Assembly (NCBI RefSeq): GCF_024584435.1
Contig: NZ_CP102197.1
Span: 2,325,596 to 2,389,595, forward strand
Reading direction: 5' to 3'
DNA length: 64,000 bases
From: Schaalia odontolytica
GTDB taxonomy: Bacteria; Actinomycetota; Actinomycetes; Actinomycetales; Actinomycetaceae
Position numbers and translations under genes: made by a program. This document shows, piece after piece, positions 42,801-50,520 of the stretch (position 1 is its first letter; each line of letters begins with the position of its first letter). The notes beneath the pieces were generated by a model. The model was given only the letters and a program-made list of their open reading frames with translations. It had not been told where the DNA came from and did not search any database.

Positions 42801-43555
42801 GCGCGTGTGTGGCCGTGTGTTTGCTTGTGGTCTCGCTGCTGTTTCGGGCACCGCCATTGGGCGCTGCAGCCTGGCCTCGTGGCCCTCCCCGACGCGGTGG
42901 CGCCCGGTGGGGCTGGTCCGTGTCCCGGCCCGCCGATGTTCTCGGTGTCGCAAGCCGCTTCGTGGCGGTCGGATGCGTGAATATTCTTGCGGGGGGCGAG
43001 GTGTGCACCTGATCGGGAGGATTCAACCCCTTCTGATCGGGTTGATTCTTCCCGATCGGGTTGAATCCTCTGAGGCGACCGGTCGCCTCTTCAGCCTTCG
43101 GGCATCCTTCACACCGATTGAAATGTTGAGCCTTCTTGCACGCGCCTCCAGACGGTGGCTCGTTCTCACTGGTGTCATGCCTCCTTGCTGTCGTCATGCT
43201 GTTGGTTGCGTGTTCGCGGGGCGTTGAGGTGTGGATCGCGCGCTTCGCCGCCTCGTCAAGGTTGGTTGCGCGCTCGCCTAAAATCGGGACCGTGGTGCGT
43301 TGCAGCCCGCTGCATGCCCGGCGGGAGGCCTCCACCGTGGCGGAGCGCTGCGCGCCGCATCCCCGTTGGAAGACCGTGACCACGGGTGGGGGCCCACAGC
43401 TGCTGCAGGGGTGGCCGCCCTGGCGTAGTTGGAACCTCGTCGGTGTGGTGACGAGGGTGCAGGCGCCGGCATTGGGCGCGTGTCGACGCGAGGGTGGGGC
43501 ACCAACAGGAGCATCTGTGGCACGATGCATCTGTGCCGCACACGCACTCTTCCGT
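42801..43555. other. gene-poor region with nested palindromes
   Basis: About 750 bp without a gene that I can support. At 43017-43029 and 43058-43070 lies a perfect 13-bp inverted repeat (GAGGATTCAACCC/GGGTTGAATCCTC) enclosing a second one, GATCGGG (43035-43041)/CCCGATC (43051-43057). It is followed at once by an 18-bp loopless palindrome GAGGCGACCGGTCGCCTC (43072-43089). A plus-strand reading frame around 43136-43597 has poor codon character and no recognisable domain. The rest shows nothing I can name. Confidence 0.6.
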
Positions 43556-43586
43556 TTGACCATGACGCGACGTGAGGCTTCAGGAT
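43556..43586 (+). promoter_or_regulatory. MerR-type promoter with 19-bp spacer
   Basis: TTGACC (43556-43561) and CAGGAT (43581-43586) with a 19-bp spacer, the extended spacing typical of promoters activated by MerR-family regulators. The -10 ends 7 nt before the ATG of the MerR gene, so the message would be leaderless. The spacer has only an imperfect dyad. Confidence 0.5.
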
Positions 43587-43593
43587 CATTTCC

Positions 43594-44388
43594 ATGAGCG
43601 ATGACAAGACTCTCTACACCGTCGGCGAAGTCGCCGAGCGATTCTCGCTGACGGTGCGAACGCTGCATCACTGGGAGGCGCAGGGCCTCCTGGCTCCCGC
43701 CGAGCGAAGCTGGTCGAACTACCGGCTCTACTCGGTCGAGGACTGCGCGCGCGTCCAGAGGATCATCATCTACCGAGCGACGGGGATGAAGCTGACGGAC
43801 ATCAAGGCGCTCCTCGATTCCGGAGAGTCGGGGGTCTCGCACCTGAAGCGGCAGCGGGAGAGCCTCATTGCTCAGCGTCGAGAGACGGACAAGATGATTG
43901 AAGCACTGGACATACTCTTGGAGGATGCAATGAACGATAACGCGCTCACCGTCGAAGAGATCGGGGAGATCCTGGACGACGCCGACTTTGCGGCCCACCA
44001 GGCTCGAGCCGAGGAATGCTACGGCGAGACCGACGACTGGAAGGAGTGGCACCGTCGTACCGCCTCGTGGCGGAAAGACGAGTGGCAGGCCAACGTCGAA
44101 CGAATCCAGCAGATCGAATCGGACATGATCGAGGCCATTCGCGGTGGCGTTGCCACCGACAGCAACCGGGCCGCCGAGCTGGTCGACGCACACAGGGAGG
44201 CGCTGAGCGAGTACTTCCCCGTGAGCCCCGCGAAGCACTACCTGATCTCGCGGGCCTACCTGCGCGACGAGGGCTTCCGCTCCCACTACGACTCCCAGCA
44301 GGAGGGGTTCGCCCGGTGGCTCGCGACCGCGATCGAGCACGTTGCACGCGCGCGAGGCGTCGACACGGACAACCCGCAGTGGCGATGA
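43594..44388 (+). CDS. MerR-family regulator with TipAS drug-sensing domain
   Basis: TipAL-like transcription activator of 264 residues. The N-terminal MerR winged helix (about 7-75: YTVGEVAERFSLTVRTLHHWEAQGLL, NYRLYSVEDC) is followed by a coiled-coil (about 80-115) and a C-terminal TipAS domain (about 140-264, with ending YHFISPAY-like YLISRAYLRDEGFRSHYD). TipAS domains in Streptomyces capture thiopeptide antibiotics; other members sense diverse ligands. The gene seems autoregulated through the 19-bp-spacer promoter just upstream. No obvious target gene sits beside it. Confidence 0.85.
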   Translation: MSDDKTLYTVGEVAERFSLTVRTLHHWEAQGLLAPAERSWSNYRLYSVEDCARVQRIIIYRATGMKLTDIKALLDSGESGVSHLKRQRESLIAQRRETDKMIEALDILLEDAMNDNALTVEEIGEILDDADFAAHQARAEECYGETDDWKEWHRRTASWRKDEWQANVERIQQIESDMIEAIRGGVATDSNRAAELVDAHREALSEYFPVSPAKHYLISRAYLRDEGFRSHYDSQQEGFARWLATAIEHVARARGVDTDNPQWR

Positions 44389-44423
44389 CGCGGACGTTGC
44401 CGCTCTGCGCGTGGCGAGCCCGC

Positions 44424-44458
44424 CGGACCCGCAGCGCCGAGTGAGGCGCGCGGGTCCG
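44424..44458 (+). terminator. hairpin after the MerR gene
   Basis: CGGACCCGC/GCGGGTCCG arms (44424-44432 and 44450-44458) with an inner GCGCC (44434-44438)/GGCGC (44445-44449) stem, then GCTTTG. A plausible terminator. Confidence 0.6.
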
Positions 44459-44575
44459 CCGCTTTGCAGGTCCGTGGAAGCCTCGCCAGGTAGCGGCGTG
44501 CGCGTGCCTGTTGGGATGGGGCCGGAGCGTAGCCGCCGACGTGATGTGCAGCATAAGGGGCGAGGTGCCTCCAAG

Positions 44576-44605
44576 TTGCCAGCCGCTTGGCGGCTCTGCT
44601 AGTAT
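44576..44605 (+). promoter_or_regulatory. promoter of tRNA-Asn
   Basis: TTGCCA (44576-44581) and TAGTAT (44600-44605) with an 18-bp spacer. The start point would be about 44612, nine nt before the mature tRNA. Confidence 0.6.
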
Positions 44606-44620
44606 CTTCTCTTGTCGCAA

Positions 44621-44692
44621 TCCTGCGTAGCTCAACGGCAGAGCATCCGACTGTTAATCGGACGGTTACTGGTTCGAATCCAGTCGCAGGAG
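44621..44692 (+). tRNA. tRNA-Asn (GTT)
   Basis: Acceptor TCCTGCG/CGCAGGA, anticodon loop CTGTTAA giving GTT, T-arm CTGGTTCGAATCCAG. 3' CCA is not encoded. Followed within 7 nt by an intrinsic terminator. Confidence 0.95.
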
Positions 44693-44698
44693 CTTGTC

Positions 44699-44727
44699 GC
44701 CCCCGACCCGCAGGGTCGGGGGCTTTT
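44699..44727 (+). terminator. intrinsic terminator of tRNA-Asn
   Basis: Perfect 11-bp stem GCCCCCGACCC (44699-44709)/GGGTCGGGGGC (44713-44723), loop GCA, followed by TTTT. Confidence 0.92.
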
Positions 44728-45135
44728 ACGTGCCCGCGCCGGGCTAGGCGAGCACGCGGCCGACCGGGGCTTTTTCTACGTCTTTCCTGCGACACGCCGA
44801 CGACACGCCGACGCAGGCTCCAACATGTAGAAGTTCCCCCACTTCAACGCCGGTATGGTCTCCGAGTGGCCAGGCCCAGCCTTTCGGATGGTCCCTCGCC
44901 ACAGAGCCCCGCGAATCTGTCCCGCCACACTGCCCGGGGCCAGCCGCAACCAGCATGCCTCGTCCGACAACTCAAGTGTTCTGCGAGCCGGGTTCTCGAC
45001 TAACCGAGATAGTATCGACGGGGCAGACATCGCTCAGCGGAGCGCCGTCGAGGCGGGGTTGACTGCCCCGCGGGCTATCTCGACCGCAGCGCAACCCCGC
45101 TTGCAAGCGTCACGACAACCGGAGGGCCCGTATCC
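44728..45135. other. unassigned intergenic region
   Basis: Just over 400 bp between the tRNA-Asn terminator and the GDPD gene. It contains a short tandem duplication of an 11-bp unit (CGACACGCCGA, twice in a row near 44789-44810) and an 84-codon minus-strand frame (44776-45030) without a domain that I recognise. I cannot support a gene here. Confidence 0.4.
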
Positions 45136-46086
45136 ATGGCAACCGACCCCACCATTGAAGCCGGAGCTGGCGACATTGATACCCGCGCGAGGGCGATGAG
45201 CTCGCCGAGTGTGGCCCCCGGGCAAAGGGCGCAGGCTTCCACGGCGGCGCCTCCCGGTGGCGCGAGCCCGGTGGTCGCGCTTCCGACCGGTGGCTCGGGC
45301 GCAGGAGTGCGCCCGCTCAGCGGCGGCGAGGCCTCGGCCCCCGTCCAGGCGGCAGGCGCCGACATGGTCGCAAGGCTCCTCGCCGGGCGACCGTTCTACA
45401 TCAGTCACCGAATGGGAGGAAGCGAATACCCGGAGTTCACGCGCCGGGGGCTGGATGCCTCGCTCCGGGCGGGCTTCACGGCGCTGGAGGTCTCCGTGCG
45501 GCGCTGCGCGTCGGGGGAGTTCGTGGCGATCCACGATTGGACGACCGCGCGAACCGTGCGGGGAACCAACTATCAGATTTGGAAGACTCCGTGGTCGACG
45601 CTGCGCACGCTGCGTCAGGAAGCGGGGCCGTTCATGCGCTTGACGGACATCGTCGCGAGCATTCCAGCCACCGTCGTCCTCGCCATCGACCACAAGACGA
45701 CCTCCTCCCAGGATCAGAAGAACAAGGGAGACCTGGCCTCCGAGAAGGCTCTCTTCGACTACCTGCACAGGGCGTTTGGAGGTCATCCCGAGCGTCGCGT
45801 CCTGTGGAAGACATTTGCCAAGGGGACGAGTGCGGCCAGAGCCAAGGCTCGCGGATATCGGACCATGGCCATGCTCTACCCAGCCGAGGTGGCGGGGGCA
45901 CGGCTTACCCAGTGGGATGTGCTCGGCATGGAATGGAACGCGGAAGCGCAGGTGTGGAAGACCCTGGCGGCGGCGAAGAGGCCGACGATTGCACACATCG
46001 TGACGAATGCCGGGCAGGTGAAGCGCGCCCTCGCTCGCGGAGCAACCGGCCTGATGGCCTCGTATCCGTCGAGGGTGCACCCGTAG
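45136..46086 (+). CDS. glycerophosphodiester phosphodiesterase-family protein
   Basis: GDPD/PLC-like phosphodiesterase fold, 316 residues. The first 75 residues are low complexity (Ala, Gly, Pro, Ser) without a signal peptide. The domain starts at ISHRMGGSEYPE (catalytic His; the usual HRG-N-E is altered) and continues with TALEVSVRRCASGEFVAIHDWT (metal Glu and second catalytic His, the E-x-D/HD pattern partly changed). It probably hydrolyses glycerophosphodiesters, but the changed motif makes substrate uncertain. GGAGGGCCC lies upstream of the ATG. The alkyltransferase-like gene follows after 22 nt. Confidence 0.65.
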   Translation: MATDPTIEAGAGDIDTRARAMSSPSVAPGQRAQASTAAPPGGASPVVALPTGGSGAGVRPLSGGEASAPVQAAGADMVARLLAGRPFYISHRMGGSEYPEFTRRGLDASLRAGFTALEVSVRRCASGEFVAIHDWTTARTVRGTNYQIWKTPWSTLRTLRQEAGPFMRLTDIVASIPATVVLAIDHKTTSSQDQKNKGDLASEKALFDYLHRAFGGHPERRVLWKTFAKGTSAARAKARGYRTMAMLYPAEVAGARLTQWDVLGMEWNAEAQVWKTLAAAKRPTIAHIVTNAGQVKRALARGATGLMASYPSRVHP

Positions 46087-46108
46087 CTGGTCCGCGACGA
46101 GGAAGCGA

Positions 46109-46465
46109 ATGCGGGAGGAACTGGTTGAGGCCGTGCTCCGGGTCGTCGAGGCGATACCGCCGGGGCGGGCGGCGACCTACGGGATGATCGCTGCTGCTCT
46201 CGGCACGGGGCCGCGAGTCGTCGGCCTGATCATGCGCGACTGGGGAGGCGGCGTCCCCTGGTGGCGCGTCGTGAACGTTCACGGAACTTTTCCAACAACC
46301 ATTCGTGGGCGGGGGGTTAGCGAGTGGGAAAGAGAGGGGATCCCTCACGATCGGGTGAGGGGGAGGCTCGTGCTCAGCGCCTGCGTTGTTGAGCGGGAAT
46401 GGCTCGATGGTGTCGCGCGCGAAGTCCTCGCTAATCTGCGAAATAGCGGGAAAATGTCAGGCTAG
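46109..46465 (+). CDS. alkyltransferase-like protein (ATL, MGMT family)
   Basis: Small MGMT-family DNA-binding protein of 118 residues. It retains the DNA-binding wing and recognition region (VEAIPPGRAATYGMIAAALG, GPRVVGLIMRDWG). The active-site PCHR of O6-alkylguanine transferases is PWWRVVN here, so the alkyl-accepting Cys is replaced by Trp. Known ATL proteins bind O6-alkylguanine without repairing it and flag it for nucleotide-excision repair. That role is inferred by family. It lies 22 nt after the GDPD gene and may be cotranscribed with it. Confidence 0.85.
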   Translation: MREELVEAVLRVVEAIPPGRAATYGMIAAALGTGPRVVGLIMRDWGGGVPWWRVVNVHGTFPTTIRGRGVSEWEREGIPHDRVRGRLVLSACVVEREWLDGVAREVLANLRNSGKMSG

Positions 46466-46573
46466 CGCGCGGGGCATCGAGTTACGATTTGGTTGCGGCG
46501 CGACTCTTTTGGCTCGCGCCGAGCCCCACAATGCTCTACTCTTGAAGAGACGCCAAAGAGGGCGGTCTTCCGG

Positions 46574-46600
46574 ATTCGTTTCCGTTAGCGTTAACGAAAG
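46574..46600 (+). promoter_or_regulatory. operator-like inverted repeat before the sugar ABC operon
   Basis: The segment contains GTTTCCGTTAG and GTTAACGAAAG facing each other (imperfect dyad, TTTCcGTTA / TAACGAAAG), 54 bp before the ATPase gene. Its TAACGAAAG arm is identical to one at the deoR promoter (55551-55559), so it is a candidate DeoR site. A clear -35/-10 pair was not found. Confidence 0.5.
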
Positions 46601-46653
46601 CGGAGGAGCAAACTCCAGAAACAGAGAAGTTACTGGTACCCAAGGGGTGAGAA

Positions 46654-48171
46654 GTGACGAACTTACTAGAGCTCAAGGGGATCTCTAAGACATTCCCCGG
46701 CGTGAAGGCGCTGTCCGACGTGGACCTCGACCTTCGACCCGGCGAGGTCTTGGGCCTCTGCGGTGAGAACGGAGCGGGCAAGTCCACGCTCATGAAGGTC
46801 CTCACCGGTATCCACAAATCCGACCCGGGTGGCGAGATCTGGCTGCAGGGGGAGAAGGTCGACATTCAGTCGCCGGAGCACGCGCGTGAGCTCGGGCTGT
46901 CGATCATTCACCAGGAACTCAACATCGTTCCGGACCTGACCGTCGCCCAGAACCTCTACATTGGACGCCCCAAGACGTCCACGTGGACCTACGTCAACGA
47001 CCGCAAGATGGTTCGCGATGCTCGCGAGCTGTTCGAGCGCCTCAACATGGACATCGACCCCACGGCGTACTGCCGGGACCTGCCGGTCGCGCGCCTGCAG
47101 ATGGTTGAAATCGCCCGGGCGCTGTCGTTTGACTCCAGGATCCTTGTCATGGACGAGCCCACGGCGCCCCTGACGACAACCGAAACCGAGTCTCTCTTCA
47201 AGCTGGTGCGCGACTTCGTCTGCCCGATGACCGGCCTGATCTTCATCACCCACCGCATGCCCGAACTCACCGAGCTCACCGACCGCATCTCGGTCCTGCG
47301 CGACGGCAAGTACATCGGCACGGTGGAGACCGCCTCGACTCCCATGAGCGAGGTCGTCAAGATGATGGTCGGCCGCGAGGTCCCAGCCGACGCGCGCCCC
47401 ACCACCAAGCCGCTGTCCGACGAGGCGGTCCTGCGCGTCGAGAACCTCTCGACGGTCAAGGTCGTCCACGACGTCTCCTTCGAGGTCAAGAAGGGCGAGA
47501 TCTTCGGCTTCGCCGGCCTGGTTGGCGCGGGCCGCACGGAGGTCGCGCGCGCCCTCTTCGGCGCAGACCCGCACACGGCGGGTGACATCTACGTCCACGG
47601 CGAGAAGGTCAGGATCAAGAGCGCCTCGGACGCGGTGAGGTACGGCATCGGATACCTCTCCGAGGACCGCAAGCAGTACGGCCTCCTGCTGGATAAGGAC
47701 ATCTCGTTCAACACGGGGCTTGCCGCCATGGACCACTTCACGAAGGCCACCGTGGTGGCCACCAAGAAGCTGCGTCAGATCGCCCAGGATTACGTGAAGA
47801 AGCTGCGTACTCGCACCCCCAGCGTGGACGTGGAGCTGCGGAGCCTTTCGGGCGGCAATCAGCAGAAGGTCGTCGTCGCCAAGTGGCTCGAACGCGACTC
47901 GGACATTCTCATCTTTGACGAGCCGACGCGCGGCATTGACGTGGGTGCGAAGGACGAGATCTACACGCTGCTGGAGAACCTCGCGAAGCAGGGCAAGGCC
48001 ATCATCGTGATCTCCTCGGAGCTGCCCGAGGTCCTGCGCCTGGCGAACCGCATCGCCGTCATGGCCCACGGCCGCATCATCGGCACCCTCACCAACGAGG
48101 AAGCCACCCAAGAAAACATCATGGAACTGGCCACCGTCGGTCAGGAAGAAGCGAACGGAGAACTTGCGTGA
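46654..48171 (+). CDS. sugar ABC transporter ATPase, RbsA type
   Basis: Double-domain ATPase of the carbohydrate CUT2 family, 505 residues. Domain 1 has Walker A GENGAGKST near 36-44, IIHQELN Q-loop, a degenerate signature (VARLQMVEIA) and DEPTAPLT. Domain 2 has an altered P-loop (GLVGAGRTE), the canonical signature LSGGNQQK near 408 and FDEPTRGID, which is the usual asymmetry for RbsA/MglA-like proteins. GTG start at 46654 has AAGGGGTG upstream. With the fucose genes downstream, an L-fucose-type substrate is likely. Confidence 0.88.
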   Translation: MTNLLELKGISKTFPGVKALSDVDLDLRPGEVLGLCGENGAGKSTLMKVLTGIHKSDPGGEIWLQGEKVDIQSPEHARELGLSIIHQELNIVPDLTVAQNLYIGRPKTSTWTYVNDRKMVRDARELFERLNMDIDPTAYCRDLPVARLQMVEIARALSFDSRILVMDEPTAPLTTTETESLFKLVRDFVCPMTGLIFITHRMPELTELTDRISVLRDGKYIGTVETASTPMSEVVKMMVGREVPADARPTTKPLSDEAVLRVENLSTVKVVHDVSFEVKKGEIFGFAGLVGAGRTEVARALFGADPHTAGDIYVHGEKVRIKSASDAVRYGIGYLSEDRKQYGLLLDKDISFNTGLAAMDHFTKATVVATKKLRQIAQDYVKKLRTRTPSVDVELRSLSGGNQQKVVVAKWLERDSDILIFDEPTRGIDVGAKDEIYTLLENLAKQGKAIIVISSELPEVLRLANRIAVMAHGRIIGTLTNEEATQENIMELATVGQEEANGELA

Positions 48172-49178
48172 GCACCGTCGTCGACAACAAGGGCCTGGAG
48201 GCGCCGTCGCCTGTTGCGGCCTTCCTGAAGAGGAACATGCAGCTGCTGCTGGTCACACTGGCGCTGCTGGTGGTCCTGGCATTCTTTAGCTTTGCAGTGC
48301 CCAACTTTGCGTTCGTCACTCGCGAGGTTTACCTGGGCATCGTCTTGCAGTCGGCCTACATTGGCGTCATGGCGCTCGGCGCTACCTTCGTGATCGCCAC
48401 CTCGGGTATCGACCTTTCGGTTGGTACTGGCCTGAGCCTCGTCGCAGTCATGGCGGGCATCTTCCTCGCGGGAGACAAGATGAACCTGCCGCTGGGTGCG
48501 GGCCTGGTCCTCACCCTCCTGGTCGGCATGGCGATTGGCCTGGTCAACGGCCTGAACATTTCGATCCTGGGCCTGCCGCCCTTCATCGCGACGCTCGCGA
48601 TGATGATGGTTGCCCGAGGCCTCGCCCTCATCATCTCCGATAAGGCGTCGATCTCGATTGCGAACCCCGGCTACAAGTACATCGCGTCCGGCACGCTCAT
48701 CCCTTACGTCGCCAACGCTGTCCTCATCTTCGTGGTCCTCACAATCATTGCTACCTTCCTCATGAACAAGACGCTGCTGGGTCGCTACGCCCTGGCCATC
48801 GGCTCCAACGAGGAGGCCACGCGCCTGTCCGGCGTGAACGTGCGCATGTGGAAGATCATCATCTACGTGGTCGCCGGTGCGTTCATGGCCATTGGTGCGG
48901 TCCTCTACTCGGCCCGTGGTGGCCTCGTCCAGCCCGCCGAGGGCGTGGGCATGGAGCTCAACGTCATCGCGGCCGCGGTCATCGGCGGTACCTCGCTGTC
49001 GGGTGGCCGTGCCTCGATCCCCGGCGCGCTCGTCGGCGCAATCCTCATGGAAACCCTCAAGAAGGGCCTGACGATGATGGGTATCGCCGCCGAATGGCAG
49101 TTCGTTGTCACCGGTATCGTCCTGCTCCTTGCGGTCGTTATCGACAACCTGCGTCGCATCCGCGAAAACGCAGCCTGA
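48168..49178 (+). CDS. sugar ABC transporter permease, RbsC type
   Basis: CUT2-family membrane permease, 336 residues with eight to ten hydrophobic helices. The family hallmarks ATFVIATSGIDLSVG and the AVIGGTSLSGGRASIPGALVG cytoplasmic coupling segment are both present. GTG start overlaps the ATPase stop. It forms the pore as a homodimer. Confidence 0.9.
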   Translation: MSTVVDNKGLEAPSPVAAFLKRNMQLLLVTLALLVVLAFFSFAVPNFAFVTREVYLGIVLQSAYIGVMALGATFVIATSGIDLSVGTGLSLVAVMAGIFLAGDKMNLPLGAGLVLTLLVGMAIGLVNGLNISILGLPPFIATLAMMMVARGLALIISDKASISIANPGYKYIASGTLIPYVANAVLIFVVLTIIATFLMNKTLLGRYALAIGSNEEATRLSGVNVRMWKIIIYVVAGAFMAIGAVLYSARGGLVQPAEGVGMELNVIAAAVIGGTSLSGGRASIPGALVGAILMETLKKGLTMMGIAAEWQFVVTGIVLLLAVVIDNLRRIRENAA

Positions 49179-49203
49179 TTCATTATTCGTCCCAATTACA
49201 CCC

Positions 49204-49223
49204 GTGAACCGACGTCGGTTCAC
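49204..49223. promoter_or_regulatory. 20-bp perfect palindrome between permease and SBP genes
   Basis: GTGAACCGAC directly followed by GTCGGTTCAC. It could be a hairpin that stabilises or limits one side of the polycistronic mRNA, or a protein-binding site. Confidence 0.6.
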
Positions 49224-49271
49224 ACTCACCAAGGGCGGGAATGACCCCGCCACCCCACGAAAGGAACACCA

Positions 49272-50336
49272 ATGCGCCCCATCGGACGTATCGTCGCCGC
49301 CGCCGCCGTCGGCTCCATGGCCCTGGGCCTGGCTGCCTGCACGACGTCGACCGACTCGACCGCCACGAAGTCCGGCGACTCCAAGACCGGCCAGTCCTCG
49401 GGAGCCACGAAGGTTGACACCTCGGGCAACCAGCAGGATTGGGAGAAGGCCGCCGTGAAGGGAGACGGCACGAAGACCGTCTACCTGGTGTCCAAGGGCT
49501 TCCAGCACCGCTTCTGGCAGGCCGTGAAGGAAGGCGCCGAGCAGGCCGGTGACGAGCTGGGCTACAAGGTCAACTTCGTCGGCCCTCAGGACGAGACCAA
49601 GGTGACCGAGCAGACCGACCAGCTCAAGTCCGCGCTGGACTCCGGCCCGGCCGCCATCGGCTTTGCCGCCCTCGACTCCAAGGCCGCTGCGGACCTCCTC
49701 TCGGAGATCAACAGCAAGGGCATCCCGGTCGTCGCCTTCGACTCCGGTGTTGAGTCCGACATCCCCGTCACCACCGTCCAGACGGACAACAAGGCCGCCG
49801 CCGCCGAGGCCGCCAAGCACATGATCGAGCTGCTCAAGGGTAAGAAGGGCTCGGTCGGCATGGTATGCCACGACTCGACCTCCACCACGGGCAAGCAGCG
49901 CTGCGAGGGCTTCAAGGAGTACTTCAAGGCCAACGCCCCCGCGGACCTGAAGCTTCTCGACGAGCAGATCGCCGGTGAGGTTACCAAGGCAGCCGACACC
50001 TCGCTGTCCATCATCCAGGCCAACTCCGACATCGTCGGCATGTACGGCTCCAACGAGGCCGCGGCTTCGGGCATCGTCCAGGGTGTTGCTGAGTCCGGCA
50101 AGGACGTGACCGTCGTGGGCTTCGACTCCGGCAAGACCCAGATGGACGCCATCAAGTCCGGCACCGAGGCCGGCGCCGTCACCCAGTCGCCCGTCAAGAT
50201 CGGCTACTACACGGTCAAGGCTGCCGTCGCCGCCCTCAACGGCGCTGAGCTGCCCAAGGTCATCGACTCGGGCTTCGCCTGGTACGACAAGTCCAACATC
50301 GACAACGCCGAGATCAAGGCGAACCTCTACGAGTGA
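49272..50336 (+). CDS. sugar-binding lipoprotein, RbsB type
   Basis: Periplasmic-binding-like lipoprotein (Peripla_BP_4 family), 354 residues. The signal peptide ends in the lipobox LAAC with lipidated C23, followed by a Ser/Thr linker. The mature domain has VYLVSKGFQHRFWQAVKEGAEQAG and GFAALDSKAAADLL, as in ribose/galactose-type SBPs. It delivers sugar to the RbsA/C-type transporter. GAAAGGAAC precedes the ATG. Confidence 0.9.
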   Translation: MRPIGRIVAAAAVGSMALGLAACTTSTDSTATKSGDSKTGQSSGATKVDTSGNQQDWEKAAVKGDGTKTVYLVSKGFQHRFWQAVKEGAEQAGDELGYKVNFVGPQDETKVTEQTDQLKSALDSGPAAIGFAALDSKAAADLLSEINSKGIPVVAFDSGVESDIPVTTVQTDNKAAAAEAAKHMIELLKGKKGSVGMVCHDSTSTTGKQRCEGFKEYFKANAPADLKLLDEQIAGEVTKAADTSLSIIQANSDIVGMYGSNEAAASGIVQGVAESGKDVTVVGFDSGKTQMDAIKSGTEAGAVTQSPVKIGYYTVKAAVAALNGAELPKVIDSGFAWYDKSNIDNAEIKANLYE

Positions 50337-50401
50337 GTGAGGCTCACGCGGGCACGAGGCCGGGGCTGACGACGACGTAGACGCCGGAGTCGGTGGCCCG
50401 A

Positions 50402-50433
50402 CGCGGGTCCCGCCCAGTGGGGCGGGACCCGCG
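50402..50433 (+). terminator. strong hairpin after the ABC operon
   Basis: Perfect 14-bp stem CGCGGGTCCCGCCC (50402-50415)/GGGCGGGACCCGCG (50420-50433), loop AGTG. No T-run. Separates the transporter genes from fucI. Confidence 0.7.
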
Positions 50434-50520
50434 GACCCGGCGCCAACTAGTTCACAGGATCCGAGGGGGTGAGAACCCCCGCGCTATGACATCGACATCT
50501 TCAAGAGGGATGAAGGAACA

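Noticed and set aside
43136-43597. Plus-strand 153-codon frame upstream of the MerR gene
   Set aside because: No recognisable domain, erratic composition, no ribosome-binding site, and it crosses the likely MerR promoter. One short hydrophobic stretch near its start resembles a lipoprotein signal by chance.
44776-45030. Minus-strand 84-codon frame after tRNA-Asn, possibly an integrase relic
   Set aside because: The translation shows no recombinase motif, and no second copy of the tRNA 3' end was seen to act as an attachment repeat.
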